Source: Pararhizobium capsulatum DSM 1112 (lineage in GTDB: Bacteria > Pseudomonadota > Alphaproteobacteria > Rhizobiales > Rhizobiaceae). Taken from it: 64,000 nucleotides of DNA. Positions within the stretch are counted from its first letter, which is position 1. Each line of letters begins with the position of its first letter. The stretch covers positions 372,001 through 436,000 of the forward strand of contig NZ_JAUSVF010000003.1 in assembly GCF_030814475.1 (NCBI RefSeq), written 5' to 3'. Below the pieces are notes generated by a model. That model was not told the origin of the DNA. It searched no databases and saw nothing but the letters and a program-made list of their open reading frames with translations. Positions 35,980-45,551 of the stretch are shown here, piece by piece. Both the position numbers and the translations under genes were made by a program.

Positions 35980-36027
35980 ACCATATAAGTTGCGAAATTA
36001 AATTTCAATGTCTATAATCGCTATAGA
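35980..36027 (-). promoter_or_regulatory. Promoter and LysR-type dyad for the sulfonate operon
   Basis: On the minus strand, TTGAAA (36008-36003) and TATGGT (35985-35980) are separated by exactly 17 bp, a good sigma-70-type promoter 37 bp before the start codon. Immediately upstream lies a perfect 6-bp inverted repeat, TCTATA-ATCGC-TATAGA (36011-36027), which contains the T-N11-A pattern of LysR-type regulators such as CysB/Cbl. Prediction only. Confidence 0.5.
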
Positions 36028-36338
36028 AAACATTTAGGTTGGCGTGCTCGAAACTGCGGAATTGACAGTAGATTATTTCCTCAGCGATGGGCGGCTCGGA
36101 TACCAAGTTCCAAATTCGATCGTCGAAGCGCCACACGCCCCTGAGATTTCCGTTTCCATTAAAAGGTCTGCCAACTACGCGTCGCCTTTACGCGATTGCC
36201 TTTCTCCGCCCCCGCAATTGTTCAAGGTTGCGCGAAAGACCAGGACGAAGGCGCGACGGAATGACCGTACGGCGGGAATGCTCCTGCCGGTCCGCTAATA
36301 ATATCGTTTAGCGATTCATATCCATCATCGGGGGAAGA
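36028..36338. other. Intergenic region without a supported gene
   Basis: About 310 bp between the sulfonate-operon promoter and a pseudogene. No credible start-plus-product combination was seen on either strand. Confidence 0.4.
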
Positions 36339-36575
36339 CAACGCCGTCAAAGAGCTTCCGCGCCGTCCGCACAGTTCCGGCCCCTTGATGTCTCCCTCAT
36401 CATCGAGATCGAGGAACACCTCCATGTTACCGGTGGGGTGCTCGATGATGTAGCGGCCATCAGCCGGAGGGCGGGCGAGGATGGCAGCGGGACTCCCGGC
36501 AAGTCTCGTCGCCGTCGCAACGGTGATAGCGGCCAGCACGCCGATCGAGGCATGCACGAGATGCGGAATGAAGCT
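36339..36575 (-). pseudogene. Fragment of PrpF/4-oxalomesaconate tautomerase family gene
   Basis: Within a minus-strand frame, about 80 residues look like the C-terminal part of PrpF-type isomerases: PHLVHASIGVLAAITVATAT, GSPAAILA, then YIIEHPTGNMEVFLDLDDEG. Sequence on both sides of this patch does not continue the family, so both ends have been lost. It is debris next to the IS66 insertion. Confidence 0.55.
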
Positions 36576-36764
36576 GCCGCCCGAGACCTTATTGAACAGG
36601 AATTGGCGATGGATGAGGTTGTGAGGGCTGGACATGGGTGACCATTGTTGTTCCCAGCATTTTGAGCGGCCCAGGCACCCGGAAACCGAGCCGGCGGCCG
36701 TCAAATCCCGCAGCAAAATCGGCCCGCGCGTCCGCAGGATTTCGCGCCTCTCGTTTTGTCGCAC

Positions 36765-37440
36765 GGAATTGTATAAAAAACCATCACCGAGCGTTTCTTC
36801 TCAGTCCTGATACTTCTATTGAGGTTCGATTTGTACGGCAGGTGAAGAAGGACTGTGTCTCACGGTCGAGATACGTCTATTAAGGCTATTGTTGCAGCCG
36901 AGGTTTTTCGCCGATCCAAGGGCTGGAATGGATACCCCCCGTGGATACTGGGCCTAACCTCAAGAACACCCGATCGAGTCCCTCTGAACCTCCGAGGGCG
37001 GCAAGCCGGCATCGCAAGCCGACAGCCTCAGCAAGGGTTACCTCCATCGCCAAAAGGCTAAATTGAATGTTCTCGCGTCATTGGCTCTACTCGCCATTGT
37101 CGCGGTCCCCGAACTTGTCCCCACTGTATCGGGAAAGCACCATCGCGATCCGTGAGCGAAAGGCCCTTTAGTTGGCTCCCGCCGAGCTATCCAGGGGGTC
37201 TTTCGTTTGATCGCGTCCTGCAATCTTTACGCCCGAGGCAATAAGGCAGAGCTATCTCAATGTTCTGTGATATCTCTATCCCGCCATCAGCCGTTCAAGA
37301 GCACTGATGCTTGAGAGATGCGTGCGCTCTCGCTCCACTGGAGACGAAAAGCATGCTGGACACACCATCCCCGCGCGACAAGCCCACTGTCGGAGTTTCT
37401 ATCTGTACCCAGGGAGGGATTTGGATCGCGTCGATTGTTT
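36765..37440. other. Gene-poor stretch left of IS66
   Basis: About 680 bp with only short frames and no recognisable product. A weak hairpin (GAAAGGCCC pairing with GGGGTCTTTC, about 37158-37205) is present but lacks a T-run. The last 8 bases, GATTGTTT, are the IS66 target site. Confidence 0.4.
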
Positions 37441-37513
37441 GTAAGCGCAATTTTCGATGCACCTTGACGGCTGCTGCAGCGCTGAACCGCAATCACACCG
37501 CGCATATCCAGCT

Positions 37514-39097
37514 CTATTGCGCCGCGGTGGTCGTGGCGTAATTGAACGGCAGCAGGTCGTCGATTTTGGCCGCTTCGTCCCGCTGCGGCAACTCAGTGAG
37601 CACATGGCGCAGCCAGGTGAGTGGGTCGACGCCACAGGCGCGGCAAGTCAGCATCAGACTGTAGATCACGGCGCTGGCCCTGGCTCCGTCAGCGGTGTCG
37701 CTGAACAGCCACGATTTTCTTCCGGTCGCAAAAACTCTGATGTCGCGTTCCAGAATGTTGTTATCGATCGGCATCCTGCCGTCGCTGATGTAGCGCGTCA
37801 GATAATCCCATTGGTTTAGGGTGTAGGACACGGCATCGCCGAGCTTGGTATCCGGCACGACCTTAGGCGCGATATTGTCGAGCCACGACTTGAGTGCGTT
37901 TAGGACAGGCAAGCTGTGCTGGTGCCGGAAGCGACGAATGCAGTCTGCTTTCGTCTCGCCGGCATCCGGGGTCTTATCTTTTGCCTGCTTTTCGATCCGG
38001 TAGAGCTGCTCGAAGAACCGGAGTGCCTGTTCCGGCGGCCCGCCTCCGTTCTTCCTGGTTTTGAGGGCCTCGACAAAGCGCCGCCTGGAATGGGCCATGC
38101 ATCCGATATGTGTCGCGCCGTCCAATGTGCGCCAGGCTATGTAGCCATCAGTCATGAGTATGCCGCGGTATTTGCCAAGGAAGGTCTGTGGGTGAATCTG
38201 ACCGCGGCCGGGCTGGTAGTCGAGAAGCACGATCGGCTCCTCACTATTCTCGCCGCTGCGATAGGCCCACATATACGACGTGCTGGTGGCTTCCTTGTCC
38301 TTTTCCTTCAGCACTTGAACTGTCGTCTCATCGCCATGAATGAGAGGCTGCGACTGAAGCCGCAATCTCAGCGCATCGTAGATGCGATGCAAATGCCTCT
38401 CGCTCGAGCCGATCACCCAGTGCGCGAGAGCGCCCCGGCTGATCGGAACGCCTGCCCGTTCGAATGTTTGCGCCACGCGGTAGAGCGGCGTGCCGTCGAC
38501 GTATTTGTGAACGAGTGCGAAGGCCAGCGTCGAGGCGGTGGCAATGCTGCCCGGCAATGGTTGCGGCGGCATCGGTGCGATCACGACAGGCGTGTTGATG
38601 CCGGTGCGGTCGCAATGGCGGCAGGCGTATTTGAACCGCACATTCTGCAGGACCTTTGCCTTGACCTCGATATGGAGCTGTTCGGTAACGGCCTCGCCCA
38701 TGCGATGCATTTGACTGTCACAGCAAGGGCAAGCTTTCTGATCGTCGGGAAGGTCATATTCGACACGCTCGCGCGGCAGGTCTTCCGGCAAGGGTCTGCG
38801 TCCACGCTTCTTTCCCGCCGCGCCATCGAACACCGGCAGGCCTGTATCCGGCAGATCGACGACATGACCGTCGTCACGATCGCCTGCAGCCTCTTCGGCC
38901 TCGTTGAAGATGCGATCGATGTGCTTTTCGCTGCGGGGTGCAAAGCGATGCAGCCTTGCGAGCGCCAGTTCTTCTTCCAGCTTGACGACCCGCCGTGACA
39001 GCGCTTCCTTCTCCGCTTTGAGCGCAGCGATTTCGGCGGCACTTGCCGCCAATTGCGCCATCAGCTCTGCAACATCAGGTTCGCCGGTTTGGGTCAT
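37514..39097 (-). CDS. tnpC: IS66 transposase TnpC
   Basis: A 527-residue IS66 transposase. It starts with a Leu-rich coiled coil (ALKAEKEALSRRVVKLEEEL) and a zinc-binding domain (CPCCDSQMHRMGE and CRHCDRTG). The DDE core follows: LIHGDETTVQVL, LMTDGYIAW and the later Glu region, with the conserved GCMAHSRRRFVEA. The end is the IS66 C-terminal element (VIYSLMLTCRACGVDPLTWL). The frame is intact. Confidence 0.94.
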   Translation of the reverse strand: MTQTGEPDVAELMAQLAASAAEIAALKAEKEALSRRVVKLEEELALARLHRFAPRSEKHIDRIFNEAEEAAGDRDDGHVVDLPDTGLPVFDGAAGKKRGRRPLPEDLPRERVEYDLPDDQKACPCCDSQMHRMGEAVTEQLHIEVKAKVLQNVRFKYACRHCDRTGINTPVVIAPMPPQPLPGSIATASTLAFALVHKYVDGTPLYRVAQTFERAGVPISRGALAHWVIGSSERHLHRIYDALRLRLQSQPLIHGDETTVQVLKEKDKEATSTSYMWAYRSGENSEEPIVLLDYQPGRGQIHPQTFLGKYRGILMTDGYIAWRTLDGATHIGCMAHSRRRFVEALKTRKNGGGPPEQALRFFEQLYRIEKQAKDKTPDAGETKADCIRRFRHQHSLPVLNALKSWLDNIAPKVVPDTKLGDAVSYTLNQWDYLTRYISDGRMPIDNNILERDIRVFATGRKSWLFSDTADGARASAVIYSLMLTCRACGVDPLTWLRHVLTELPQRDEAAKIDDLLPFNYATTTAAQ

Positions 39098-39149
39098 CCC
39101 AGTCTTGAATCTGAGCCGCGTCGCCGCGTCAACCGATCAATACGCTACC

Positions 39150-39495
39150 TCAGCCGGCGATCTGATATTGCCGCACGGGATGGCGCACCATCGCATCAAT
39201 ATCGATCCCGTCGAGAATCCAGTGCAGTTGCTCGGTCGTCAGTGTAACCACCGGCACCTCTCGGCGCGGCCATCGGAACTTGTCTTCCGTCAACCGCTTC
39301 AGGATCAGCACAAAGCCCGAGCGATCGAAGAACAGAAACTTTACCCGGTCACGCCGACGATTGCAGAAGGCAAGGAGCAAACGGGTCCAGCGCCATCGTC
39401 TCCTGGACCAGGACCGCGAGGCTGTTGATGCCCGCGCGGAAATCAATCGGTTCGCGATGCAGGTAGACCTTGAGATCAGCGCCCAGTCTGAACAT
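39150..39495 (-). pseudogene. tnpB: IS66 accessory protein TnpB, disrupted
   Basis: From the ATG at 39495 the frame reads MFRLGADLKVYLHREPIDFR, then AGINSLAVLVQETMALDPFA, and runs into a stop. The rest of the protein (AFCNRRRDRVKFLFFDRSGF, LKRLTEDKFRWPRR) is in another frame. A loss of about 8 bases around 39378 explains the break. TnpB is needed for IS66 transposition, so the element is probably immobile alone. Confidence 0.85.
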
Positions 39496-39922
39496 GACCC
39501 AACGCTCCGATTATCGCCGTCAATCCGCTGAGATCATTGCACTCCAGCGTCAGTCTCACACCATTGGGCAGTGACGCGCTCACCTTCGCTGGAGAGGTCA
39601 GCGGGCCGCCCCTCTCCGCCGTCGACAATCGCTCTTCGCGATCCGCGGCAGGCATCTCGATGTCGATCTTGTTGCTCGAAGCCGTGATCTGGACTGGAAT
39701 AAACGCAGATGCCGAAGACGGCGATAACGGATGTGCCTGGGTGTGTTTCCTGATCCACTTCCAAACGAGGTTCGCGTTGACCCCGTGTTCTCGCGCAAGT
39801 TTCGATACCGATGCGCCGGGTTCAAGGCAGGCCGCAACGAGGCGATCTTTCGATCCTTGATCGAAGCGGCGTCTTCCATTTCGACCAACCAGCCGCACGG
39901 CGAGTTTTTGACCTTCATCCAT
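39476..39922 (-). CDS. tnpA: IS66 accessory protein TnpA
   Basis: A 148-residue protein; the ATG at 39922 is taken because upstream sequence in the frame does not resemble the family. The helix-turn-helix is seen as RLVAACLEPGASVSKLAREH then GVNANLVWKWIRKH. The stop overlaps the tnpB start by 20 bp, the usual coupling in IS66 elements. Confidence 0.88.
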   Translation of the reverse strand: MDEGQKLAVRLVGRNGRRRFDQGSKDRLVAACLEPGASVSKLAREHGVNANLVWKWIRKHTQAHPLSPSSASAFIPVQITASSNKIDIEMPAADREERLSTAERGGPLTSPAKVSASLPNGVRLTLECNDLSGLTAIIGALGHVQTGR

Positions 39923-40194
39923 AACTTGGTGTCCACCTCTTTTTGGTGGACACCTAATGCCAAAGCTCACCCAACTTCAGAAGGTGCGGTGAAATTCGCG
40001 CTTACGATTGTTTCCCTCGGAGTTTGCGAGCATCACGGATTTCGCACCGAGCAACAGGCCAGACTGTACGCAGCGCATCGCGCCGAAGTTTTGCGCGGGT
40101 AGTTGAACGGGGCGGGCCGGGAAAAGCTTAAACCCGGGTCGCAGTTGCCCGCTCCCGATCTGCGCGCGGTATCTCAGTGAAGGGTGATCCCACG

Positions 40195-40385
40195 TTGCTT
40201 TCCTGCAAAAGCATTGAGAAGCGGAAAACCGCGTCCCAGACTTTACCGCCGACATTCTCAAAATTGACGTCGATGCCCTGAGGGCAGGCCTTGGCGAGTT
40301 CATTCTTCCGATCGGGGCTGCGGTGGTCTATGGCTGCGCCAAAGCCAAGTTCGTCCTGCAGGAACGCGCCCTTTTCCGCCCCGAC
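40195..40385 (-). pseudogene. Remnant of an MDR-type NADP-dependent oxidoreductase
   Basis: On the minus strand about 60 residues read FLQDELGFGAAIDHRSPDRK, NELAKACPQGIDVNFENVGG and KVWDAVF. This is the cofactor-domain segment of medium-chain NADPH-dependent alkenal/curcumin reductases (CurA-like). The frame breaks right after and neither domain end is present. It lies in about 860 bp of otherwise empty sequence (40014-40880) right of IS66. Confidence 0.65.
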
Positions 40386-40880
40386 GGCGCGCCGTCAGTC
40401 GGGCGATCTACCCAACGACCGAACCGACCGCGCCGCTGGCCGTTTGCGACGACGAAGCGCTGATCCGATGGACTGACCGCGAGGGCGCGCCATTCCTCCC
40501 GATGCCTTGACGAAATCAACGCGCACTTCGTCTCGCTAAGCTTGGCCCAGGCGGTACGATCTGCTTTGAGCGATGCCGCACCGGTTGCGCTCAAAACCAC
40601 TGTCAGGCCGTTGCTGCATCCCCGCCCTCGGCCAAACGCGACTTTGGTGGCGTAATCCCGCATCCCGACCTTCGCCAACCGCACCTAAAGGACGTCGTAA
40701 CGTCGTTAGACACGTGTCATAGGCCATCACGACGCTACGCGGCACGCGGTATCAATCGGGCGAATACGAATAAACTTCCTTTGGCAACGCTAGTGGCGCA
40801 TAGTGCGTTGTCGCTGCCATTTCACGGGTACTAGCGCTTGGGAGATTATAGTGCTTTCACCCGAATTGGAGTGAAATGCC

Positions 40881-41090
40881 ATGTCCCTTTACGGAGATTC
40901 CATCGGCGAAGAATCGCTCGTGATGATGAGACGTCTTCACATCGAAGAATGCGCACGTCGCGAGATTGACCCCAATGGGGGGCAGGGCCAGGATTTAGCT
41001 CTAGTCGTCATGCACGCATTTCGAAGTGGAATGACGGATGAGAAGGAACTCGTCGTATTCGTTCGAAACTTGACCGACGAGGTCATTTAA
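40881..41090 (+). CDS. Small conserved-looking hypothetical protein
   Basis: A 69-residue acidic protein (MSLYGDSIGEESLVMMRRLH, ending FVRNLTDEVI) preceded by a good site, TTGGAGTGAAATGCC. No domain recognised; it is likely helical. Similar short genes are scattered in rhizobial plasmids. The gene call rests mainly on the start signal and compact composition. Confidence 0.5.
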   Translation: MSLYGDSIGEESLVMMRRLHIEECARREIDPNGGQGQDLALVVMHAFRSGMTDEKELVVFVRNLTDEVI

Positions 41091-41225
41091 AATTGGGCAC
41101 CTCCGTGCTGAGTACGGGGTTATGAGGCGCGTCATATAAGGTGCTACGCACGAGCGTCGTTTTTGTTTCCCGTGCGAGTTATTTTTCGTCGAACGCGCCA
41201 GGTCGCGTATGCAAGGAGAATTCCG

Positions 41226-41528
41226 ATGATGGCCGATGTAAGCTTTTCAGTTCCGCTTCAAGTGAGCTTCGCAAACGGGCTGACCCGCACTTTCGAGAGC
41301 CTGCACGACACCTCAGACTTTTTGGAAAGAGAATGGCCGCTGCGGCACGGCGACCGCTACAAGCGTGCGTGCGAAAAATGCCGCGCTGCTCTTTTGCGAC
41401 AGGCCTCTGTCACTGTAGCTCGCGAGGCATTTATCGCCGCGTGCGTAGAGGCCGGGTTGGCTGTTCAAGTACTGCCGGCGGCATGGCGCCGTTCCGCATC
41501 GCCTTCACCGCCGCGTATTGGTACTTAA
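41226..41528 (+). CDS. DUF982 family protein
   Basis: A 100-residue protein starting at 41226 after AAGGAGAATTCCG. The body shows the DUF982 layout: a strand ending VSFANGLTRTFESLHDTSDF, then WPLRHGDRYKRACEKCRAAL, then AREAFIAACVEAGL. The family is small, of unknown function, and almost restricted to Rhizobiales, often in many copies on plasmids, which supports the host assignment. Confidence 0.75.
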   Translation: MMADVSFSVPLQVSFANGLTRTFESLHDTSDFLEREWPLRHGDRYKRACEKCRAALLRQASVTVAREAFIAACVEAGLAVQVLPAAWRRSASPSPPRIGT

Positions 41529-41553
41529 TGGCAAGGCTGCTCCTTGATATGTA

Positions 41554-41590
41554 GCAAGGCCTCGTCGGCTTCGGGGCGTAGGGGCCTTGC
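41554..41590 (+). other. Strong hairpin in a 350-bp gene-free gap
   Basis: GCAAGGCC and GGCCTTGC form a perfect 8-bp stem around a 21-nt loop, 25 bp after the DUF982 stop. No T-run follows, so it may be a weak terminator or an mRNA 3' structure. The rest of 41529-41881 has no supported gene. Confidence 0.4.
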
Positions 41591-41881
41591 CATGAAAAGG
41601 GTTTCGTCCATTTGCACGACGGTGTTCACGGGCAAACTCTGCACTGTCAGACGCAACCTTTGAGCGCGGTGATCCGCGCCTACTCATCCATTTCGGCCGT
41701 CGAACACCCCTGGCCCGACCGCCAGTTCGGTTTGCCACGTTGTTTTTCAACCCTCTACCATCGTGACGATTTCTTACCCAGGACCACGTCGGCTGGAGTT
41801 TTGATTGACCACCGATGATCAAGATCGTAGACCCAACTCTGAGCCGCACGTCCGGGCTTGCTCAATTCAAAGGTACAAACT

Positions 41882-42184
41882 ATGGACGTCAAATATCCGA
41901 ACGCCCGAGCGCACCTGTTCGATGCTGTCCGAGCCCTTTCCACTTCGCCTGACAGTATTCAAGTCAGGTTGGCTGACGCGACCGAAAGTTTACTGGCTGT
42001 GACACTCGATGAGTTCGCGAGTGACACTGAATTGACGATCAAGTTTGCGAGAATTCTCGACCTGATTGCCGTCGATCGCGACGACGCCTCAGCAATTGCA
42101 ATTGAGACGGCTGCATATTTAACCGATGTGGAAGCCGGCGTGCTTGCTGCCCTGATCTTCGACCTTCTCTACGAAGTCGCCTGA
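41882..42184 (+). CDS. Small hypothetical protein
   Basis: A 100-residue acidic, helical-looking protein (MDVKYPNARAHLFDAVRALS, then TDVEAGVLAALIFDLLYEVA at the end). The ATG at 41882 follows TCAAAGGTACAAACT, better than the upstream start. No family recognised. It ends 130 bp before the convergent response regulator. Confidence 0.5.
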   Translation: MDVKYPNARAHLFDAVRALSTSPDSIQVRLADATESLLAVTLDEFASDTELTIKFARILDLIAVDRDDASAIAIETAAYLTDVEAGVLAALIFDLLYEVA

Positions 42185-42314
42185 GGCGGCGGGTCTTCTT
42201 GAAGTTTCCCCCGCCCTTAGTCCTCATCAAAGGTCGGAACCAGACGGCTTGCGAAGGATCGCCCTGCTATTCACGCGTCCGAAAGGGGGGGCTGGCTTGC
42301 CCGGGATGGCACCG

Positions 42315-42686
42315 CTAGCTTGTCGCCGCCATTGCCGTGATTGTGCTGACAATCTGGGAATGGTTGTACGGCTTGCTGAAAAATCGACCTTCGACTGGCA
42401 GCGCTTGATCGTTCAAATAATGATGACCTGAGGTGACGATGATTTTGACGGGCGGCCACCTGTCGCGCACTGCTGAGGCAAGCTTCAGACCGTCCATGCT
42501 ACCCGGCATATCGATATCGGTAAACATGACCTGGATTTCAGGATGCGCATTCAAAATGTCGATCGCTTCATCCGCATTGGAGGCCTCAAACACCCTGAAT
42601 CCCTCGTCCTCGAGCGACATCACGATTGCCATTCGGACGAGTAACTCATCCTCGACGACAAGAACCACGGTCCCGCTGTATGCCAT
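42315..42686 (-). CDS. Single-domain response regulator (CheY-like)
   Basis: A 123-residue receiver with nothing attached. The acidic pocket is VVEDE near residue 11, the phosphoacceptor is Asp57 in MFTDIDMPG, the switch Ser/Thr lies in IIVTSGHH and the conserved Lys in FFSKPY. Such stand-alone receivers pass phosphate between kinases or to a partner protein. The HWE kinase immediately upstream on the same strand is the natural partner. Confidence 0.92.
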   Translation of the reverse strand: MAYSGTVVLVVEDELLVRMAIVMSLEDEGFRVFEASNADEAIDILNAHPEIQVMFTDIDMPGSMDGLKLASAVRDRWPPVKIIVTSGHHYLNDQALPVEGRFFSKPYNHSQIVSTITAMAATS

Positions 42687-42855
42687 CCCTCACCACCCAT
42701 TGCTTCTGCCGGACATTTCTTCTTTTAGAGGCGCGAGAAGGAGTAACCCTTGGACGGGATGAATGATCCATCGCGGATCAGGTAAAACTTCATCGATGAC
42801 CGTCGTCCAACAGTACTGCCCTTAAATTCTATCCGGAGCGCCGCGCGCAAAGCTA

Positions 42856-43899
42856 TCAATCCCGCGGCGTCAACCGCGACAACGGGCCGCCCACCCTGCA
42901 GCGAAAGCCAGTAGGCGCAAAGACGATTTCGGGAGCACTACCAAACAGCGATCCGAGTGCCGAGCGTACGTATCGGCTGCCATAGCCGTAACGGGTCGGC
43001 TCTCGTACCGTTGGTCCCCCAACCTCGCACCATTCGAGTGAAAGGAAAGGCTCACCGAGTTTTCCAAGATCCCAAGCGATGGTGACGTTTCCTGCAGGGA
43101 CGGAAAGAGCGCCATATTTGATGGCGTTGGTTATGAGCTCGTGCAGACACAGTGCGATCGTTGTGCCGGCTTCGCGGCTGACGACGATCTCCGCACCCCT
43201 AACGTCGATGCGGCTGGCGCCGCTGCGGTTATAAGGCGATACTGTCAGGCCCACGACGGCATATAGAGATACCTCCTCTCCCCCGGCCTCGACGACGGCG
43301 GTATGGACGTTGGAGAGCGCCTGAAGCCGCCCTGTGAACTCGGTGTCCAGGTCTTCCAGCGATGTGGCTCCGCGTTTCGTCATCTGAAAAATCGACGTCA
43401 CGCTCGCCAGAATGTTCTTCACCCGGTGATTGAGCTCGAGCCGCAGTTCTTTTTCTCGCTCGATGGAATCCCGAACCTGCCGTTGGCGCAGCCGCACGAT
43501 GAGGTTTGATTGAATCGCATTGACAAGCTCCAGCGCCGCAATGGGGCGCATATGAAACATCAGCCGTGACCCCGGCCAGGAGGACTGCAACTGGGTGCGA
43601 ATTCTGGCAATCGGAGCGGCGCGTTCCAGCAAGACAATGACGGGCACTTCTGACCAGTCGGCCTGCTTTGCCAGGTGCTCGGCAATTTTTGCGACGACAT
43701 CCGGTTTGAGCGCTTCGTGCGTGATGACGATAACGCCCGGAGCCAGATCGAGGTGCTGGATCAGATCGTCATCGGCCTTCGCCGCACGAACCTCAACCTC
43801 CTGTTCACGGAGGAAAGCGGCGATGTAGTCAGCATCCTTGCGAAACGGGGCAAGGATGAGCACCCAGTCTAGCTCGCTTTCGACCGGAACTTCGTTCAT
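42856..43899 (-). CDS. HWE/HisKA_2-type sensor histidine kinase with receiver-like N-terminus
   Basis: A 347-residue soluble kinase. Residues 1-130 resemble a degenerate receiver-like domain (LDWVLILAPFRKDADYIAAF; LAPGVIVITHEALK). The dimer/phosphoacceptor helix is ELRLELNHRVKNILASVTSI with His158, the HWE/HisKA_2 form; the ATP site has LHELITNAIKYGALS and CEVGGPTV. No membrane segment. Its start overlaps the KaiC stop (ATGA, 43896-43899), so the kinase is translated together with KaiC. Confidence 0.88.
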   Translation of the reverse strand: MNEVPVESELDWVLILAPFRKDADYIAAFLREQEVEVRAAKADDDLIQHLDLAPGVIVITHEALKPDVVAKIAEHLAKQADWSEVPVIVLLERAAPIARIRTQLQSSWPGSRLMFHMRPIAALELVNAIQSNLIVRLRQRQVRDSIEREKELRLELNHRVKNILASVTSIFQMTKRGATSLEDLDTEFTGRLQALSNVHTAVVEAGGEEVSLYAVVGLTVSPYNRSGASRIDVRGAEIVVSREAGTTIALCLHELITNAIKYGALSVPAGNVTIAWDLGKLGEPFLSLEWCEVGGPTVREPTRYGYGSRYVRSALGSLFGSAPEIVFAPTGFRCRVGGPLSRLTPRD

Positions 43900-45338
43900 T
43901 TCGGATCGGGCAAAGGATTATAGGCGACAACGCTGACGCTCCCACTTTCAATCAGCAATTCGCGAACATTGAGGTCGTGCGGGCCATGGCGCTTCTTCAC
44001 GACGGTGATGTTTCGCCGCAAGCGCCCTTCGTGCTCCATGATCCGGAGCAGAAGCACCGTGTCTCCGAGGAAGCTGACATCGACATCGATGCCGACGTTC
44101 TGGCCAAGCAACCCGTGCTGGGCAACGATCAGCATGGTGAGCACACCGGAGCGGGCGAGGTATTTCAGCAGCGACTGGATATCGCGGACGGCTTTGTCCC
44201 GATGTGGTAGGGAGTTGAGGTAGCCTGTGAGACTATCAATCACGACAACGCGCGACTTGCTCTGCGTCACTGCGTCCTGGACGATCTGGCCGAACTCACC
44301 TGGCGAGATTTCGTTGGGATTGAAATCGCGCAGGATCAGCTTGCCGTCCTTGTGGAACTGGCGCAGTTCCATACCCAATCCCTCCGAGCGGCGAAAGAAC
44401 GTTTCCAATCGCTCTTCAAACAAAAACAACGCGACATTTTCGCCGCGCTCAAGTGCTGCCGTCGCGTAGAGCGATGACATCGTCGATTTGCCTGTGCCAG
44501 ACTGCCCGATGACCAGTGTCGTGGTGCCGGCCTCCTGACCCCCACCGAACATTTCGTCGAGCTCGGCAACGCCGGACTTGATCATGTGTGGTTTAGCGGT
44601 GTCGGAGGCGGTACTCGGCATGATGCGCGGGAAAACGACGACGCCCAACCCTTCCCGAATGGCCATATCGTGATAGCCGTCGGCGATCGGCACCCCGCGC
44701 ATCTTGGAGATCTCGATCCGGCGGCGGATGCCGCCATATTCTTCTAGCGACTTGTCGAAACGAATGACGCCGTGAGCGAGGCCCTCGACTTCCTCGCCGC
44801 TGCGCTCGACGCCAGCAGTCTGCGTGTCGAGTAAAAGCGCCACAACGTTCTGTTTGGCAAGGAATGACTTGAATCCAATCAGTTCGCGGCGGAAGCGAGG
44901 AGAGTCGCCCGTGATCAGGCGAATTTCAAGAAGGGAGTCGTAGACGAGACGCCGGGGTTTGTGTTCCTCGATGGCGGCTTCGATCGCCTTTCGGGTCTCA
45001 TCCAGGCGAAGGTCCGAAGTCATGAAGATGCTCTGATCATCAGGCTCGTTGACTGTTCCGGAGGTCGAAAGCTCTTCGACACGGATGCCGTCGAGCGTCC
45101 AGCCGTGGGATACTGCGATCGCCTCCAGTTCCGCAGCTGTCTGTGAAAGTGTGACGTAAATACAGCTTTCACCCGCCTCAACACCAGCACGTAAGAACTG
45201 CAGCGCCGCCGTCGTTTTGCCCGATCCCGGAGCGCCCTGCAGCATATACAGGTTGGACGCTGGAAGCCCGCCCCGCAAAATTTCGTCAAGTCCTGCAATT
45301 CCCGTGCTGACCACGGAAGGCTTTTTCAGTTTGGGCAT
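43896..45338 (-). CDS. KaiC-like double-domain RecA/RadA-type ATPase
   Basis: The ATG at 45338 follows AGAAGGTGAAG, giving 480 residues. Both halves are KaiC ATPase domains: the first opens VSTGIAGLDEILRGGLPASN with Walker A GAPGSGKTT at 35-43; the second opens KSGVAELDEMFGGGQ with Walker A GQSGTGKST, and VVVIDSLTGYLNSLP is its Walker B. Length fits cyanobacterial KaiC (about 520) with shorter ends. KaiA and KaiB are not present. In non-cyanobacteria such ATPases couple to histidine kinases in stress or timing outputs, matching the overlap with the HWE kinase. Confidence 0.9.
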   Translation of the reverse strand: MPKLKKPSVVSTGIAGLDEILRGGLPASNLYMLQGAPGSGKTTAALQFLRAGVEAGESCIYVTLSQTAAELEAIAVSHGWTLDGIRVEELSTSGTVNEPDDQSIFMTSDLRLDETRKAIEAAIEEHKPRRLVYDSLLEIRLITGDSPRFRRELIGFKSFLAKQNVVALLLDTQTAGVERSGEEVEGLAHGVIRFDKSLEEYGGIRRRIEISKMRGVPIADGYHDMAIREGLGVVVFPRIMPSTASDTAKPHMIKSGVAELDEMFGGGQEAGTTTLVIGQSGTGKSTMSSLYATAALERGENVALFLFEERLETFFRRSEGLGMELRQFHKDGKLILRDFNPNEISPGEFGQIVQDAVTQSKSRVVVIDSLTGYLNSLPHRDKAVRDIQSLLKYLARSGVLTMLIVAQHGLLGQNVGIDVDVSFLGDTVLLLRIMEHEGRLRRNITVVKKRHGPHDLNVRELLIESGSVSVVAYNPLPDPK

Positions 45339-45551
45339 CTTCACCTTCTGATTCGAGGCGCAAAAAACGTTGAGGTAAGTTGGGTGCATCTTCTGGAAAG
45401 AGACGCGCGTAATGATGTATCCCCCAATATCAAAACATCAACACACTGACTGCAAATCAAATTGGAGCCGCTCCCTGCCACCCCCGCTTGAGGCAAGCCT
45501 AACACGGCACTCGTATCCTCGCCCATACAGTCCCCTGACAAAGGACCGAAG

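Larger units (their letters stand above)
37441..40005 (-). mobile_element. IS66-family insertion sequence with 8-bp target duplication
   Basis: A 2,565-bp element. Both tips begin GTAAGCGC, as usual in IS66, and continue as imperfect inverted repeats (left GTAAGCGCAATTTTCGATGC, right GTAAGCGCGAATTTCACCGC). GATTGTTT precedes it (37433-37440) and is repeated directly after it (40006-40013), the normal 8-bp duplication. It carries tnpA, a damaged tnpB and tnpC on the minus strand. Confidence 0.93.

Noticed and set aside
37158..37205. Hairpin as a terminator or small RNA
   Set aside because: The stem includes a wobble pair and a long loop and is not followed by a T-run; too weak to list as a feature.
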